A stretch of DNA of 64,000 nt from Trileptium ribeirensis (lineage: Eukaryota > Nematoda > Enoplea > Enoplida > Thoracostomopsidae): NCBI GenBank assembly GCA_030248225.1, contig JASANE010021011.1, positions 1 through 64,000 of the forward strand. Direction: 5' to 3'. Of the stretch, positions 13,201 to 28,200 are shown piece by piece; the first letter of the stretch is position 1, and each line of letters begins with the position of its first letter. Under the pieces are notes generated by a model, which saw nothing but the letters and a program-made list of their open reading frames with translations, did no database searches and was not told the origin of the DNA. The translations under genes and the position numbers were made by a program.

Positions 13201-16200
13201 TTTAACAAACTCCTGCAGGTTAAGAGGAAAAATTCCTAGCGAAATTATTTGCCCTACTTAAGTTTCACACGGCAAATTGCTGAGTTAATCTTTTCTTTTG
13301 CTTGGTTGTATTGGAACTTGATCATTGTGTATCTATATTACATGTTTGGACCACATGTGAAGCAAAAACGTGGAAAATTTCAAACAAAATTTTTAAACTG
13401 GAATTCCGGTATGGTTTTTGCCCTTTGCCGGAACCGCAACCGGAACATGATTTTCGCCGGAACCATGTTTATTATCCTTACAGACATATATCCAAACATA
13501 TATTGCTATACATTTGGGCCGACGTCTGTGTAATCAAGCCGTTAAAAAGTGAACAAACATGGTTGCAGGGTACAAAAATGAGGGTCTCGGTCCCTCAAAC
13601 ACCTCCGGGGCACCAAACGGGCCTCGGATTCAGACTCGGCTCTTCTAACCGAGCTTTTAGGTACCAAACACGTCACCTTTCAGACCAGAAGGGTAACCGG
13701 GCTCTTGGGCGAGCCCATTCCACTAATTGAAGGTTCTAGGGGTTTCCCCTGGTTCGGTGATAGACATATATAGGCAAACAACGAAGGTGTCACACGTAAC
13801 GCAGCGAGTAAGCGGAATTCCGGTTGCGGTTCCGGCAAAGGGCAAAAATCACACCGGAATTCCGGTATAAAATTTTTTGTTTGCAAATTTCCACATTGTT
13901 CATATATGTAATATATGCAAACATATGTAATATACACAATGATCAAGTTCCAATACAACCAAAAAAAACGAAAAAATTGTTAATAGAACTCTGCAAATTC
14001 CCGTGTGCAAAGGAAGTAGGACACATAATTTCATTAGAAATTTTTCATCTTAACCCTACACGAGTTTGTTAGCAAAACAAAGCCGTCTCAATGCTTGCTA
14101 TATATAGCTATTTTGATATTTAAAACATTTGCATTCAAAAATATAAATTCCGAGGCAAAAAATTTTTGGATTTAGTTGACCATGGGGGTATCGGCAGAGT
14201 GAAAGGACGTGGAAATTGGGAATCCTCACACATCCTCCTCCATTGTGGTCAGGCCAGGTAAGTGAAACGAGCTAAAACAAAGATTGTTACTATCCGTAAG
14301 TCGCGAAATATGATAATGTCCGTTAGTGGCTTTTTTATAGGTCTAGACACATAACTCAACTTTAACATATCGGATTCATTCGCGCAACACCTCATTAATT
14401 TGAAAGCTTGAAATCTCTATTAATACACTTTTGATTCTTCTATTATGTGGTGTGCTGTTATTATTATGAGTAGGTGTATTTTATTATTATGACTTGGTGT
14501 GCTGTTAGTATTATTTGCGCACAAGAGTGGATTGAGGCGGGTTTTTGAAGAGCCCAAATACACTAAAACAGTAGTATTCCACAATCGCTCGGGCTATATG
14601 GGTGGCACGGTCTTATTTTTAGAGCAATTTATCCTCTAGCATTTATACTAGCATATTGTAAGTTCTTAAATGCGCTGTAGGCCGTTGTATCTTCTCGACT
14701 ATTCAAGCAACATGGCTGATATACGGCGGTTCGTTTTGTAATTTGATGCTGAAAAGTAGCTGTGTACGTAATGAAAACTTTTCTTTGGAAGATCAATTTG
14801 TGCCGCTTCAGCAAATATTTAATGTCCTGAAATTTAGTCCAAACCAAAAAAGGTTGGAAGCTATATTTTTCTCTATCATATCTCAATACATTTTTATGTA
14901 ATATTACTAAAAATTGTCGAATAATGTCATTACACTCAGCTGGTTTCTTTTTGTAAAACGCGATATCCAACGCTGAATTGGTTTGGGATTCCAATTGAAC
15001 TAGTAGCGGCTGTTTATAAACAATAATGAAGACCTTGTAGTTTTCAAAATGTATCTACTGTATTTAAATGATATTATTTTAATGAATCTAGCCTCGTGAT
15101 CAAAAAAGTGTACAAGGATTCGAAGCTTTGGAGAGAGAACTGGTGTTCGATATCGATTTAACGGATTATGATGATATTCGGCGATGTTGTTCGTAAGATT
15201 ACGTATTTTCAGGCAAAAGCGAAAAATTAAACCTTAACAGCAATTTTCATTGTAAATGTTAAGCTTTTCAATGTTTTACGAACGTTCAGCCACAGCGGAC
15301 TATAACAGTATGGCTCGATACCAGAAGTTGGTGCTGGTTGACCTCAGCCACTGATCATCGTTGATGTCATGGTTATATCAATGTAAACTCTTTGTAGCAT
15401 GAGAAGAACAGGTTTCCGTCCGTCCAAAAGATAACAATAAAACTGTGTCTGTAATTTATTTGGTCCACTCTTGAGGACACAACTTAGAACGCATATAAGT
15501 GAGACATTTTCTGCCCAGGTTTTCAATGCCTACTGCTGACACGTCATGCTAATTGATAACTCATTAAATAATACAAAAGTCATGTTAATTGAGATGAAAC
15601 ATTGTCATGTTAAACTCATTAAATGGTACAAAACGATTTTCCTCATCAATTATGTGCAATTAAAACTTTTGACTGTTTTTCCACATTGTTTTCTTTGCAG
15701 AATTTCTAAATTTCTTAAACCAGCATTTAATATAGCAACACCCTTTATTGTATCTTTGTTACTCGCTCTAGGAAAATTTAAAATGAATGGCAGTTTTAAA
15801 TATTGTAAGGGGCGTTGCGAACGTGTTGTATTCGGTTGGCAGCTTCCTTATATTATAAGCAATTTTTATCGGAAGGGGAATTCCGCTTATACATTATTAA
15901 TTTTTTTATTTTGCAAAAACCAGAAAATTCTATATACTTTGCAGTCATAGGAACCACGGCTGATATACTTTGTACCATTGAATAACCCGAACCGAAATTA
16001 GCTGTAATCTGAACTTACATTTTTTCGGAACCGGAAGTGGAACCTGGTGTTATCAATAAGGTAAAATTGAAAGAAGTATTAATGGGATTCTTGCTTTTTG
16101 GAAATGAATAATGGACACATGCGGTTATTTTAGTACTGAAACACGGTGGTTTCATTGTTTTAGAAGTGCGTTGGATGTTTTGCTACCCATATGCAGTGCT

Positions 16201-19200
16201 GCACGGGACTATTAATGCTAAATTAGGGCAACAAAATTGTGAAATTTTGGCATTTTGCAATAATTTGTTGTACGTTAATGGATAGGTGTGGCTATAGAGC
16301 TTCCCATACCAGTTCGGTAACTGGATACGATTAATGCTTCTGATCTTATGTCGAAATCAGCTAATTTGACAAGCACTACGTCCCTACAAAGTAAAAATTT
16401 TCTTCACAATAAGAGGAAATAACCGCTAATTTTTCAGCTTGCACCACGAACCCGAAACCTGCGCTGATTTTAAAAATTCTCAGGTAATAAGGTTAGACTC
16501 TACCCGTTTGCTATTCACGATTAAAAGGTGTGTAACACTGTCACGTATATTGTGGAAAACACAATTTGGCAGTTGTCACAACATTTATCAGTTTCTCGGC
16601 ACTACGTATGCCTCCACACAGCATGTACATCCACTTGTAAGAAAAGGCCACTAATATGTGCTTAAAGTTACAACCACCGATTCTCCTAGTGTGTTGCGGG
16701 TGTATCGTCTTACTGTGCCTTTAAAATGGATTCAGGAAGCTCAGTTTCGAACTTTAAATAGGCAACAAACACAAACTAGCAATGTTTACCCAAGCCACAG
16801 TTCCCGCTATCGAATGAATTAGTGTTGTTAGACAGTGTTCAGCAATGTGAAATACTCGACATTGTCTTATGTTGTGGCCTTACAACCACAAAATTTAACT
16901 GATAAAAACATCTCGCAGTATAGCTGTCGGAACATACTAGGCAGGAACCGTTCGGGTCTAGCTCAAATAACGAGATGGTTAAAAAATCCTGGACTATGAT
17001 TACTTCAAAACGTATAAATATGCTAATGTTTGATCGATTGGTTTTATTTCTGTGTGCCTTATAAACTTTTGTAGAAGTCGATATGCGTGTATTAAAAAAT
17101 CAAAAGAAGAAACCAAGGGTGTCTGAGCGAACACAACGCATATTATATTTCTTTTTATGTTACTAAATAGTATGAAAGATAGTGTTTCAGTATGTTGTCT
17201 TCTATAACTATAAACTATTATCGCAAAATACACTACATTATATACAAAAGACATGAAACCGGAACTTCGATCCCGGCATAAATTAGCCGGAACCCAAACC
17301 CAAACTTTGCCGGAACCGGAATTCTGGTTACTCTCTACTTTGTATGTCGTGTGCAGTATGGTTGTGTCAGACTTCGTAAAGTTACTTTTATAAGTTGTGA
17401 TAAACCTTGACCCAATTCGATCAGGTTCTCAGACGTTGCTGCTGCTTTGTTATGGCTTTTTAAAGGACAGAAAAGTAGACTAATCGCACCATTACCAAAA
17501 GTGCCAAGTCTGCAATTTTGCCTATTCCATTTGAAACTTCGTGACAACCTTGTAGTCAAAATACTTACAACTTGACATTGAAATAGCAATCAGGATCGGG
17601 GAAAGTCTGAGGCATTTGAGTATATTTCACAATCAATCTATACTAAATCTGACAGATTAATTTCATTGTTGATGGTTACTGCATGTTTTTCGAAGATAGG
17701 AATTAACTCTAATGTATCGGTGCGGTTCTTAAATCAGTTTCGTTACCATTGTGGTGCCATATTTAGAAAAATGTTTTTCGATAATTATTGTTGAGTTTGC
17801 AAAAAAATATTAGGGGTTATTCCAATCAGATTTTACATTTATTTTAGTACAACTGCTGATGTACTTTTGTAGTCTGCGATTTATATTGTAGTGCATAGAT
17901 TTATTGTATACGTTTGCTTTAATCACGCAATATTTTCAGAGGCGGTAACATGTGTGATAAATGTTGGATCTATATTGTTGTTGCTGTAAAGATTTTGGAC
18001 GGTGCGTTGAAAGGTGAGGGACCCAATTATTTAGGCTACTAGTCTGGCCTCTCCACAGGACCAAATTTTACCTGTGTGGATTTGAGGACCGTCAGATCCA
18101 ACCTGGGGTGCCCGAAAGAAATCCTCTTCTTCACTTCCACTCTCAGGTTTACTGCGGGAAACCGACCCCACCAAGGGTAACTGTGCTAATTTTGTATCTT
18201 ATCGCATTTTTCATGCATTCAGTCGGAAGTAACAGGGGAATAGCGGGAGCTTAGGATAGGGACGCCTACGGACACACCAATGTGGGATCAGTCGATCGGC
18301 GGGAGAATGGGTCTTCAGGGAGGGCATAAATGTTCGAATTTTGTGGTATTCAAAATTTTTCCAATTTCCTCCGATTTTTGAAGATTTCTACCAATTTTTG
18401 TCTATTTTCTCTCCAGTTTTGTCAAAGTTTTCCGCTCGGAGGCGGAGCCTCGGGGGATAATTCCATCTCCCTGCTCTATGAGCATGTATAGATTTAGGCC
18501 AAAAGCGGTTTGTTTCTAAATAGATCTATAAGCAAAATTACACTTAAACAACAATATCTCAGCAACCTCTCGAGCTATGTCGGTGTTAGATTTCATTTTG
18601 TAGAGTAATTAATTCTCTGTATAGTACATGGTATGCCGCTAGTGTCATTGTGTACGCTGCAGGGTTGGGACAAACTGACTTTTTTAATAACTGGGCACAT
18701 GAGACTCAAAAGACACGAAAACGGTATTTCTTCGCTACCGCTCCTGTTATATGAGAGTTATTGGTGTCATTTTGTAGTATCAGCTGTATTGCTTAAATAC
18801 TTGAGGAGATATACACAAAAAGTGGACATTTACTCAACAATATTCCAGCAACACCGCTGCTATTCCGCCTATTTTGTAAATTTATGTCCAATAAAGCTAT
18901 GTGCATCTCTAAACTAGTATGCTGACTTATCGCCAAAATCGTGGACTGCTAGTGTTGAATATGCAATTTAGAGATGTACACATCTATATTGAGCATTACA
19001 AAACCGATCCACCCAGCTGTCAGCCATGTTGCTTGAATAGTTAAGAAGATATACCTCATTATTGTGCTCGCAGTGTGCAAGTTCAAAAAGGATAAATTAT
19101 TATGCATAATCGAAAACACCCATATAACTAGTGGTTGGAGAGAATTTTCGTTTACTTTGGATACCATGGGTAATTGAAAAATTTAGTTTTGACCCCACCC

Positions 19201-22200
19201 TGCAGCACAAATAATAATGACAATAGCAATACAATACTTGGAGCTACATAGAGGATCGATTTCACTATAAGATGAATCCAAGAACACCTATACAGCTCGA
19301 GTGGTTGCCAAGGTATTACCATTTATTTCTATTTTGTGTCCCACTGACCGTTTGAAACCCTTTTTTGACCCAATCCTGCAGCTTAAATAATAACAGCAGA
19401 ATACCATTCGCATGTACATAGATGATGATTCGCTTGACAAAATAAGACCAAAACCAAAGTGTAATATATGATGGAGATATCTGGCTAGTCCAAAGTGAGG
19501 GGCCCACGGCATTTTCGCTTCCCGGCGCTTCTACCCCTCCCCCCTGCAAAAATTCGAGTACCCCCCGGCTCAAAGCTCCTGCTGAGAAAAATAAACGTCT
19601 AAACGCGTCATAATCCGGCAAAAAAATTGCCCCCCCTCGGCAAAATCTGGCACCCCCGGCATTTGAACCGGAGGCCCCTCGGCTATAATTTCCGAGGTTT
19701 GGACTAGCCAGGATATTACCATTTTCTTGAGAGTTTTGTCCCATGGGCCCATTTTAGAATCCGTTTTGACCCGAATCCAAATCGTAGGAGAACCGCATAC
19801 CAAAGCTAACTTAAAAGACTTAGTTGCTGCACAAATTGCTGGCTTCTCAAAACCGAGACAGGGGCCTCTCTCCGTTCCACGCAACCCGCCCCCTGACTGC
19901 TTTGGCGCATCGCTATTCAATTTTTTATCTTCAGAATTGGTCGAATAAACGTTCATTATTTACAGTTTTCGCAAAAAATTTTCAGCCTCCGCAGATGGTA
20001 ACCCTAACAACCACACAAGTTTGCTAAGAAGTAACAACAAATGTGCGAAATAGTGACAGTTAAGTTATATATTGCGCAAAAATAAAAAAATGACCCCCCC
20101 CCAAAAAAATGAATTTTGATCCCCATTTCGTGCTTCCCTCCGGTCCGGGAGTGTCCGTGGAGAAGCCAGATTTCGGTGAGGTATCTACACCCATTGTTAA
20201 GTTACAATAAGTGGCGTGATTTATTGGGCCTCGCGGGGTCCGACTCGAACCTTTTGGCCCGCTTTTAGGGGGAAGATGTCGGAATCAGGCTTTACGCCTG
20301 AGTAAAGAACACAAATTCAAGTTTTCAAATGAGTTATTGCGCGAATCAATCCTCCAAGCCTAAGTTGAGTTATGCCTCTCACCCTAAAACCCAATAACGG
20401 ACATTGTCAAATTTCACTGCTGTCACAGCTTGTAATCTTCGTTCGCTCGTTTCACTCACTACACCCATAGTTCAATTGCATATTCCACACTCAGAATTCA
20501 ACACCTTGGCGATGAGACAAGCTATTAGTCATTTACAGGAACTGCTTATTTTTTGATGCTGCGCTTCGCACTTTTTGCCATGATTAGCAGCAGTATTCAA
20601 TTTTGTTATAGCCTTTTTGTTCAAATGGTTATTTTTGATGTCACCACAAAGAACCTTGGGGAAGCTAAAATTTGGGAACTGCCGAAATCCAGGAACCTAC
20701 TCCCCACCGTGGAGAGATCATGTAGTATGAGTACAGATGAATAAATGAATTACAAAGAATGATACGTGAATGCCGTATTGTATTGACGAATTTTAGTAGC
20801 TACAGTCACGGCCAAAATAAGTTAAAATGATCGAATTCCATGGTTCTCGACGAACCAAAATTTCGATCGATGTAGGTGAACGAATTTCGGTTGATCTCAA
20901 TTCAATGAAATTTCGTAGGACTTTGATTAAACGAAATGTTGACCGTTTGAATTATTTATGTCGATGAGTTACAAAAATTGACATTAGTGCATAGAATGGA
21001 GTACATTCTAGCACAAATACGAAACAGCATGAGTTCATGTGAAGTCTCAACGTATGCACAGCACATTATGAGCAAAATATCGTACGACGACATGAAAATT
21101 TTAATCTTAGAGCACTTATATTTCGCCTCGGATTCCTAAAAACTGTAACTGTGAAATTTGATAACCATAGTTTTTCTGCAAACATTTCACTTCCGATGTC
21201 CTTGAGTGCAGCGTAAATCCTAATTTTTCGCTTTTTACAACAACAATCAACCAGAAGATGTGTGGATTTATGTGTCCTTTCTCAGTAAATAATCAAACTG
21301 CAAAATTTTGTTATTTTGCGGCCGAAATCGATATTTTATATCTGTAAATACACACGATACATACAAAAACATTTATTGTTGGGCAACAGAGGCTTTGAAG
21401 TCAAGCAGCGGCCCGGTAAAAGTTTAGGTCAGCAGATTGTTAACGGCCCACCAGCGACCAATGCACGGCTGACGGCCAAGAAATTTCTCATACTGCGATG
21501 CGGATAACTTCAGCATTGTTTGAGAATTAGTTTCGTTTTCATATTATGCAGGTTTTGTATAGCGCACAAAGTAACCGTCAAAGCGTCGAATCCTACGCCA
21601 GGTAGACAATAGCTATATTTTTACTATTTATATTTTTGTGCAACGGCCTGCTTTGCGGTCTATCATTGAATATTAACGAGTAATAAACATATACAAACGC
21701 ATAATAAACAAAATACTTAAATATGATTAGATTGTACTAGGCTGTACAAAGTCTGTGCATGTTGATTATTGGTGATTACGTTATAGGTCCGGTAGTCTGG
21801 TTTAGTCTACTTGCTATTCAGCAGTAAACATTTAGCTTCTCCAAATTACAAAAATTATACCTTTGGCTTAACCTGGACCCCCTACTTCCCTATTTGGAAA
21901 AGTCAGATCATAGACCACGGCTGGCCGACCGACAGCCTATTGTACAAAGTTATATTGTTTATGAAGTAGGCTATCATAGGGACTAAAATGATTTGCAAAT
22001 TGCCATTTTGTAACATCATTTTTACCAATGGGTGTATGGCACCGAGAGATTCGTAGCAAGAATCCAGATACTGGCTAAAAGTTAGCATTTTATCATATTT
22101 TCGAGCCGTTTGTTGCCTCTCGTATTAGTATGATTCTTAGGCCATCTGCGGAATTCCCATCGCTAGCTCATGCGGTCGTGCTCTCTAATTTTGATATTGT

Positions 22201-25200
22201 GGTTTTGCGCGTAGTTGGGCTTTGTTCACATGAAAATGTGCTAAATAAATACCATGGCTTCAAACCAAGTTAATCATACTCGTAGCTAGACATTAAAGGT
22301 TATAGTAATGTCGACCACATTCACAGCTGAAATTCTATGGTATTGGGTTCAAAAATTTTTGAATATGTAAAGTTGCACCTAAACAATTGTACACAGCTGC
22401 AGCAATACAAACGTAGCTGTCTGCCATACACAATATTGCTATCCGTCTGAATTGTGTAACATGCATATATGGTATCCGACGTGAGTAGTAGTGGCTAATT
22501 AAGAACTACCATTTGCCATGTTGTAATGAATCCAATACATAACGATGTAAATGAACACAAAAACGTGATGTTTTTCGGCAAACAAAGGTTTCACTGTCAA
22601 CATTTATTTAAACCATTTACTCTATTATGCTCGCTTGTCGCAAAAACGCTAAAATTGTTATTAAATGGGCTGGGAAACGGCGCAAAAACGTTTTTATTGA
22701 TGTTAAAGGCAAGTTTCAACCTTTTTTACTGAAATTAGTCAAATTTTTAACGTTTTAACTTCGGAAACAGTTTTAATATATGTCTGGGGTGTTTTTTTAC
22801 GGGGAGCCTAAGATTTTGCCAGGTGGCCCCAACCGGGGGGCGCCCACCCTCCACTGTGGAGAAGCCAGTTATGTGCGAGTTTGCTCTGAATATTCGATTG
22901 TTTTGCTAATGCGATGGAAGTAAATGTCAGAAATTTGTTTTGCCCCCTTTATTTAATTGCGGTTCATAATGGGTGCGGGCGACTGATTCCAGTACAGATT
23001 GTTTCGAACCCATGCATAGTGCTCCGCTAAACTTTGATCCGTTCAATTTTTGCCCTGTGAAAATTCCCAACTCTTAAAGCTATATGGTTCAACACTATTT
23101 ATCAAGCGAAACATAAATTTAACCTTCCCATTGAACCTTCTGTCATACAGAGTCTCAAATTTGTCTTGAGTTCTGTTATAGGAAGTAGGGTTACGATATT
23201 TCTTCAATTACTTTGATTCGAAATGTCAGGACATGTTTTTGAACTATAATCCATTATTACATTTGTAAAATAAGCTTATATAATGTTTTTAATGATTTCA
23301 CTGAGTTTTAGATGATTTTGGTTTCAAGCATCGACTTTGGGTGTATTCGGGGCGACGAGGTGTCCACTGTTGGATTTGTGATAAATCTGCTAGGCAATTA
23401 TCACCAGAAGCCCGGGCCTCAATTGCAGAATACCTATGTTTGGTCACGGTAAATTTAATTTTATGAAAAAAAAAATTTTTGGCGTACAAAGCTACAAACT
23501 ATAAAGTAAATTTAATTCTTGATCAGTGCTACTCAATAGATTTTTAAACTGGTCATTAACTTTAGACATTGTTTTAGCTTCTGCTTGAGATGCATTATGA
23601 AGGCTTGAGATATTCGGCCAAACGCTGGAAATTTGGTGCTTTTATGTTCGATATTTGAATTGGGATTTAGATATTTTCAGGAAAATATTCTGCATGCCGG
23701 TGTTCCGATAGGTCTCATGTAGTAGAGGGAAGGTTCATGTGTTCATGTTTCAACCAAAATTTTTTGTGGGGGGATATTTTACACTATATATATTGGATTT
23801 CATGTATAACAACAACTAGCCTTACAATATTATTTGATCCACTGAAGTGGGCTGTGAGCCATCGGTTTTGACCACACTGTAGCTCTGGGATATGTTCTTT
23901 TAAAGTGAAATGCAGTTACGTTGGACTATACTTTAAATTAGTTTACGCTCATGTGTTGAACATTATACTGTTTAGGTTTAATATGCTAGAATAGGAACCC
24001 GAACGCGTTCATATATTTGAATACTGCTGTGTTTAGCTGCTTTACTATTATGAGCAAAATAACTAGTAATAGCACCACCATTGCAGCTGCTTTATTGCAG
24101 AAAAGGCGACGATATAACTCCAAATAACCAGCAACGAAAGTTTTTTAAGTTTTGAAAGATGTTTTGACTTCAAACGTAACATATCATTTTTAAACCGATA
24201 TCTTGAAACTCAACAATGAAATATTTGCAAGACGCCATTGTCTTTTTTTAGAAATGTTCTAGTTCTTACTTATAACTATAATAGCAGCATTAGTAATATG
24301 TTCTCATTCCGTTACATTTGCCCCCTATAAAAGGGAACGTCCTCCTTCACTTAGGGTACACAGATCATTAATTCTTGTGTTCTGCACGCTGTTTTCGCTT
24401 GATCACTTTCGCCACTGTTGTAGCTTTCGTGTCCTGTAACACACAACATTCGACCCAACCGACTACGATAATATAGATGTTGGCAACGCTCGACTTCGGA
24501 AGTGGACTAAGTATGTCACATTCTATCATATGCATGCCACTGATATTCATCGGGTGCAATTGTGGTATTGTTTTAGCTTTCGGTGGTTTCCTCGTAATGC
24601 AACTCGGGCATTCTTTACACCATTTTGCAACGTCGGAATAAACCTTCGGGCAATAGCATCGTTCAGCAATTTTCTTATAAGTTTTATGATTTCGAGATGT
24701 TCGTCGAATAGATGGTCATGACAAGCTATCGTAACATCTTTTCGCAGATATTCAGGTATATAAAGTTCTTGCTGATTTAAGTCACTTTTTCGATTGAGCA
24801 ATTCGTCCCAAAGAAATCACGGCTCGCAGGAGCACCCTCCTAATTTTGAAAATGACTTGCACGTGTCACCAGATTGTTGTCTGACTCCTGTTCAGCCTCT
24901 GTGTTCTCTGAGGCAAGCGATATGAATTCTGACGTTGTTACGTTACCGTGTGCTGCACTTTCCGCCTTCAATTTGGCCAATTTAGAACAAGATTCGCAAA
25001 TATCAGTCTTTAGTTCGAAATCTGGATAGTTGCTATCAGTGAGAGTGTGTCAGCGTTCAGATTTTCTTTATCGGGCTTACGAACTATATTAATATTATAG
25101 CCTTGATGTTCCATCTTCAAAGTTGATCATGAGGATATTTCATTGTCAACAGCCACTTAAGAGGTTGGTATTCTGTAACGACTGAAAAATAGCGTCCATA

Positions 25201-28200
25201 AAGGTGTGGTCTAATGTGTTTGCCCAGATCACAGATAATGCTTCTCGTTCGATTAATGAGTAGCTCCTTTCGGCTTTCGTCAACATTCTGCTCGCCAACG
25301 AGAGAGGATGATCCTTGCCATAGGCACTGTCTTGACTAAGGACAGCTCCTATTGCTGTGCCGCTAGCATCGGTTTGTAGCCTAAATGGCTTCGTGTTATC
25401 GGAAAAAATCAGTATTGGTGTCATCATTAGTAACTTATTAATTTTATCAAAAAACGATTGTTGGCATTCTGCCGTCCACATAAATTCAAACAACGTTTTT
25501 CTTGTATAACGAATACAAAGTATCCGCTAACTTTGCAAAGCACCGGACAAATTGTCTGTGATACGACGTCAAACCAAAATTCCCCACGTATTTAGCATTT
25601 TTAGAAATACGCCATGTCAAAATCTTGTTTACCTTGGAACATTCCGGAGATAACCATCTCGCAACAGAATATGTACTAAGTACGGTGCTGCTACTGGATG
25701 TGACACTTGCTCAACTTTAGCTTCAAATTTGCTACACGCGATCTTTGAATTATTTGCTGCAAAGTTGACAGCAATGCATCAGCGGTCGAACCTATCAGCA
25801 AAATATCCAGATATATTAAACAAACTTTCCAGTTCAAACCAGCAAGCACAGATTCCATAAGCTTCTGAAATGTAGCTGGTGCCTTGGTCAAACCGAAAGA
25901 CGCGGAATTGAAATAAAAACCATCATATGTAATGAACGCTGTTCTTGATCGACTACTTTGCTTCATTTCAATTTGATAGTAGCCACTTTGCATATCCAAT
26001 GACGAGAAATATTTTTCATTACCGAGCGATCCGAGTGCATCATGCAGCTCGTTTCATGGGTTAGCTATCGCGCCGTATGATATTCAGTTTGCGATAGTCT
26101 ACGCAGAAGCTGTGCGTTCCATCTTTCTTTGGCATCAGTACAATCAGCGATGCCAATTCACTAGTTGATGGCTCGATTATACCACTTTTAAGCATCTCAT
26201 TTATCTTTTGAGACACTACTTCGCGTAATGCAAATGGTGTTGTCTAAGGTTTCTGTCGAACCGGAGGAGCACTGCCAGTGTCTGTTTCATGCTTCACAGC
26301 TCTCGGTAAACCTAAATCATGATAACCACGGGAAAAGTTATCTGAATATTCATTTCAAAGAGCCCACTAACGTGTAAGTTTGCTTAGTGTTTCAACGCTT
26401 GTTAAATTTCTGATGGAATATTTTCGTTCGGACGGATAATAATAGTCGATCACAATTTGCTAATAAAATAAAATTTCTGACTTCGCTTTGGTAGAGTTTT
26501 CTCTTTGCCAGCGCAAGCCAGGTTAATTATCAATATGCAATAGCAATCATACTTAACTGTTGCTTTACAATCAGATTGTTTTAGACGTTTAGTACAAAAC
26601 TGATGGCTGTAATAGTATACGTGTCAAAGGATCGCTATTATTCAAATTCTACTTTCATCAAAAAACTTAAGTTATAAAATGGAGGAACGTCTATCAAGAT
26701 GATGTTATGGGTTATATCGCTAAAACATTGGCCGTAAATCACAGAAAATCTGTATAAACTAAAGGTTTCAAAGGCGTTCACCAAGCACTAGTATAGTTAA
26801 TTGTACATTTATTAACGAAAGCGTCTAGTTTTCTTTTTACTTCTATAATTCTTATAATGACCTTTTTATTAAGTAAAATTTATGTTATATTTTGATAATT
26901 TCCAGGGGACTTCGTCAATGAAAAAGAAAGTAAGGCTGTTATCAGGCAATAAAATCGAAGATGCCAGCATTATCCATCCTTCAATCTATCGAGCTGCCGG
27001 CGTCATAGTGGAGCATTGGGAACAACTGCTCGAAGCGCAAGATCCGTTAGATACTGAGGACAATTGGAATATGGTTGTCGACATGATTGATTTGTCCACT
27101 GGAAACGGTAATAATTTGCTTTCTGGCAAAATCTATTTTTGATCTTTGATTTTGAATCAGTTAAACATAGTTTTGAAATAGCAATTCTGCATAGTTTGTG
27201 TTTTATAGTTAGTAAAGCACCCTGTGATACAACCGCAGTGTCTTTGTAGGTTCTACAAACTCTGGAAAGCACAATGAAGGATTTAGTTGAGGGTTCTGCG
27301 GGACCAAGAGACTCAACTAAGTTAGTCCGCATATTGTATGGTGGGACATCTAGGTGGTGTGTCAAATTGCCATAAAAAAATGGTATTTCATTGTGGAATA
27401 TGCATTAAACATCGCCAGTTTACTGTAATTGTACATTATTGTACGGTTGTACTGGTTTAGCTGCTACACGCAACTGTCGCTGACGGTTTTTACACTTTTT
27501 GTTTTAACTTTGTTCAATTTAGGGATTCTGGTGGCTGCTAGCTGGTTAAGAAATGGGCTTATGTACTTTTGCTAGCAGGGATTATTGCCTATATTCGAAT
27601 TTCGAGAGCCGAATATATAGAGGGATTATTTTGCGCCGACGAGAAGAAACTTGTTGAAGCTTTGATGTGAATTTATATTAGTACATACAGTACCGTAAAT
27701 TAATAGCGACGCAGAGAGAGTTGGTAGTGGTGCTGTTTAGACTGTTATCGATCTCAGAGAATATGATACTGTTTTGCACTACCTTCATAGTATTTGTAAT
27801 TAACGTTTCTGCTATGTGCGTGATACCAAGAGTGTATAAGGAAACATTATGTCACTTCGCAGCACTAGGTAAACATGTATTTGATGCTACGAGCGTTTTC
27901 AGCCTTACCCTACAAATTTCTGGAGGTGTGGATCATCATGCGCAGACCCTCCTTGTGGGGCACCTCGGTTCCGACCGCAGCAGTTTTGAGTAAATGCTGG
28001 TTGAACCTCAACACTGGGGTCCGAAGTACCAGCTATATCACTTCAAATTGATGTTACGCATAATAAAGCCCCCCCCCCCCAGAAATGAGGTGGATAAAGC
28101 TAAACCTTTCGTGCCATCAAACGAGTGCTTGCACTAGAGTGATGGGAAGTAACATGTATATAATTCTTCGCTTATACAGTACTTGCCCGAAATGATCGTC

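Noticed and set aside
14629..14994. A 121-codon minus-strand frame
   Set aside because: No recognisable motif, AT-rich composition and no splice or repeat support; kept only as an unassigned open stretch.
19316..19956. Overlapping frames of 128-142 codons on the minus strand
   Set aside because: They run through the C-rich MITE at 19482-19710 and are not conserved beyond it.
20225..20275. Possible tRNA or SINE B-box (GGTTCGAGTCGGACC on the minus strand)
   Set aside because: No A-box at the right distance, no cloverleaf and no related copies in the window.
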